Below the pieces are notes generated by a model. That model had not been told where the DNA came from. It saw nothing but the letters and a program-made list of their open reading frames with translations, and made no database searches. A DNA stretch of 64,000 nucleotides from Paractinoplanes pyxinae (lineage in GTDB: Bacteria; Actinomycetota; Actinomycetes; Mycobacteriales; Micromonosporaceae). This document shows, piece after piece, positions 62,108 to 64,000 of the stretch (its first letter is position 1; every line of letters begins with the position of its first letter). Made by a program: the position numbers and the translations under genes. The stretch is from assembly GCF_026626335.1 (NCBI RefSeq), contig NZ_JAPNTZ010000008.1, positions 124,001 to 188,000 on the forward strand, in the 5' to 3' direction.

Positions 62108-63145
62108 GTGCAGCGAACGTCAAGCAACCGTCGTCGCGGCGTCTCGATGGCCGACGTGGCGCGTCTAGCTGGGGTGTCCGCCCAGACGGTCAGCCGGGTC
62201 TCGACCGGTCATCCCGGCGTGCTCGAGTCGACGCGTCGCGAGGTACTGAACGCGATGCAACAACTTGGCTATCGACCCAATAGTGCCGCGCGTGCGTTGA
62301 AACGCGGGGAATTTCGCACGATTGGTGTCATCTTGTTCACACTCGCGACCACCGGCAACAGCCGCACGGTCGAGGCGATCGCCGCGCACGCCGCCCGCGA
62401 GGGCTACGCGATCACGCTCATCCCGGTCGCCGTGCCGACCCAGGACGGGGTGCTCGGCGCCTTCACCCGCCTCGGCGAGCTGGCCGTCGACGGCATCGTC
62501 GTGATCATGGAAGTGCACCTGCTCGACGCGGCCGACCTGACGCTGCCGCCGGGCGTGCCGGTCGTGGTGGTCGACTCCGACGCCGGCGACCGCTACCCGG
62601 TCGTCGACGCCGACCAGGCCGAGGGCGCTCGCCAGGCGGTCCGCCACCTGCTCAAGCTCGGTCACGAGACGGTCTGGCACGTCACCGGCCCGGACGAGTC
62701 GTTCTCCAGTGCCCGCCGGGCCCAGGCCTGGCAAGAGGTGCTGGAAGAGGCCGGCCGCCCGGTGCCCCCGTGCGAGCACGGCGACTGGTCGGCCGAGTCG
62801 GGCTATCGCGCCGGGCTCAAGCTGGCCGCCAGGCCCGAATGCACGGCGATCTTCGCGGCCAACGACCAGATGGCCCTGGGCGTGCTGCGCGCCCTGCACG
62901 AGGCCGGCCGCCGCGTGCCCGAGGACGTCAGCGTGGTCGGCTTCGACGACATCCCCGACGCCGGCTCGTTCACGCCCCCGCTGACCACGATCCACCAGGA
63001 CTGGGCCGAGATCGGCCGGCGCTGCGTCCAGGGCCTGCTCGAGCAGATCAACCGGCACACCCTGCGACCGGGCACGGTCCTGATCCCGACGGCGCTGATC
63101 GAACGCGAGAGCGCCGCGCCGCCGCCAGCGGATCAACGACAGTAA
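62108..63145 (+). CDS. LacI-family repressor of the galactoside operon
   Basis: 345 residues, GTG start. The LacI helix-turn-helix MADVARLAGVSAQTVSRV and hinge helix RPNSAARALKRG are followed by a periplasmic-binding-type ligand domain (TAIFAANDQMALGVLRALHE, VSVVGFDDIPDAG). Divergent from the importer/beta-galactosidase operon with two mirror-image operators between them. Confidence 0.95.
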   Translation: MQRTSSNRRRGVSMADVARLAGVSAQTVSRVSTGHPGVLESTRREVLNAMQQLGYRPNSAARALKRGEFRTIGVILFTLATTGNSRTVEAIAAHAAREGYAITLIPVAVPTQDGVLGAFTRLGELAVDGIVVIMEVHLLDAADLTLPPGVPVVVVDSDAGDRYPVVDADQAEGARQAVRHLLKLGHETVWHVTGPDESFSSARRAQAWQEVLEEAGRPVPPCEHGDWSAESGYRAGLKLAARPECTAIFAANDQMALGVLRALHEAGRRVPEDVSVVGFDDIPDAGSFTPPLTTIHQDWAEIGRRCVQGLLEQINRHTLRPGTVLIPTALIERESAAPPPADQRQ

Positions 63146-63195
63146 CTTGCTTCGGCGACCGCCGAGCGGCTTGGATGCTGCCTCGGGAGGTCGAC

Positions 63196-64000
63196 ATGGG
63201 CAGCGTTCAACTGGTGCACGGCGACATGTTCACGCGGCCGTGCGACCTCATCGTCCTGCCCTGCTCGACGGTCGGCAGCGCGACAAGGTTCGTGGCGCAG
63301 CGGCTGCGGGAACACGACATCGCCTGGCCCACCCCGGCCCAGCTGGGCACGGTCAAGATCAGCCGGTTCGACGGCGCCCAGAACCTCGCCCAGCAGGTGG
63401 CCTGGGCGACCTCGGTCAAGGGCGGCGGCAGTGACCTGCGCATGATCGAGAAGATCGGCCGCCGCCTGGGCGAGGCCACGACCGAGGCGCCCTACCCGCA
63501 GAAGATCGCGGCGCCGCTGCTCGGTACCGGAGCCGGCCATCTGGCGCCGGAGGACGTGCTCGACCGGCTCACCGCCGGCTTCCTGGCCACCGCCTCGCGG
63601 GAGGCCACGCTCCGGATCTTCGTGCTGGCCCGTGAGACGTACGACGACCTGGTGCGCCACCGCGACGGGCTCCCGGCCTCGGACCAGCCCTCCCCTGCCG
63701 TACGGAAAGCCCTGCCCGACGCCCGTGATCGAGAAGCGCAGCGGGTGCACACCTCGGCGGAACCGGTGCGGGTCTTCATCAGCTACACCGCCGACACGCC
63801 CGCGGTGAAGACGTGGGTGCGTGACCTCGGCGCCTTCCTGCGGGCCAGCGGCGTCAACGCGCGCCTCGACATCTGGCACCTGATGGTCGGCATGAACCTG
63901 CAGCAGTGGATGCAGAACGAGATCACGCAGGCCGACCGGGTCGTGCTGGTCTGCACCGAGGCGTACGCGAAAAGGGCCGACGACCTCGACGGCGGCCTGG
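63196..64000 (+). CDS. Macro domain - SEFIR (TIR-like) fusion, 3' end beyond window
   Basis: At least 268 residues. ATG at 63196 with GGGAGG five bases upstream. Residues ~1-165 form a macro-like ADP-ribose-binding domain (LVHGDMFTRPCDLIVLP, APLLGTGAGHLAPEDVL). After a linker, residues ~193-268 start a SEFIR/TIR domain (RVFISYTADTPAVKTWVRDL, ARLDIWHLMVGMNLQQWM, ADRVVLVCTEAYAKRA). At the W-E position common in this family the residue is His. A signalling or defence role is likely; the gene is cut by the window end. Confidence 0.85.
   Translation, partial: MGSVQLVHGDMFTRPCDLIVLPCSTVGSATRFVAQRLREHDIAWPTPAQLGTVKISRFDGAQNLAQQVAWATSVKGGGSDLRMIEKIGRRLGEATTEAPYPQKIAAPLLGTGAGHLAPEDVLDRLTAGFLATASREATLRIFVLARETYDDLVRHRDGLPASDQPSPAVRKALPDARDREAQRVHTSAEPVRVFISYTADTPAVKTWVRDLGAFLRASGVNARLDIWHLMVGMNLQQWMQNEITQADRVVLVCTEAYAKRADDLDGGL

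Overview
The window is very GC-rich DNA with dense, short-spaced genes, many GTG starts and stop/start overlaps of the GTGA or ATGA type. Together with a Micromonosporaceae-style NB-ARC regulator, ROK, LacI, IclR and TetR regulators and many secreted enzymes, this points to a filamentous actinobacterium. My best guess is Actinoplanes or a relative in Micromonosporaceae; this is inferred from style and gene content, not from a search.

Layout. 1-1.75 kb: a non-coding repeat island bounded by ~135-bp inverted repeats. 1.75-9.9 kb: glycogen phosphorylase, a ROK regulator, an alpha/beta hydrolase with a MarR regulator, a decayed stretch (7.1-8.4 kb), and a membrane protein/winged-helix/methyltransferase operon. 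9.9-16.2 kb: an NB-ARC protein, a TetR plus EmrB-type efflux pair with two operators, and a GGDEF-EAL protein. 16.2-23.8 kb: a fatty-acid cluster (thiolase, two-domain FabG, MaoC dehydratase, acyl-CoA dehydrogenase, acyl-CoA ligase). Its core resembles mycobacterial fadA2-fabG4-htdX, and two sites with a shared TTAC..AGTA core lie in front of its transcription units. Two of these enzymes carry tandem-repeat insertions, and non-coding arrays lie around them.

23.9-29.7 kb: CDGSH protein, haem-oxygenase-like iron enzyme, metallo-hydrolase, an unrecognised 455-residue protein, an acetyltransferase and a CPA1 antiporter, followed by a hairpin-rich repeat island. 30.5-35.3 kb: an efflux/MarR operon and several small conserved proteins. 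35.3-43.2 kb: mainly exported proteins (GH26-like hydrolase, ricin-type lectin, lipoprotein, M23 peptidase with a seven-repeat propeller, vanadium haloperoxidase), plus a TetR/nucleotidyltransferase operon and a suppressor-of-fused protein. 43.3-49.9 kb: a membrane sulfatase, two aldehyde dehydrogenases flanking an IclR gene with matching operators, and a sulfotransferase.

50.2-56.8 kb holds two systems that deserve attention: a trypsin-like protease with a Trypco1-type partner, and an RNA ligase with an HD-polynucleotide-kinase, convergent with endonuclease V. 56.8-63.1 kb: a GH42 beta-galactosidase with its sugar ABC importer and divergent LacI regulator, with two mirror-image operators between. 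The window ends inside a macro-domain/SEFIR(TIR-like) fusion, a likely conflict or signalling protein.

No tRNA, rRNA, CRISPR array, transposase or phage gene was seen.
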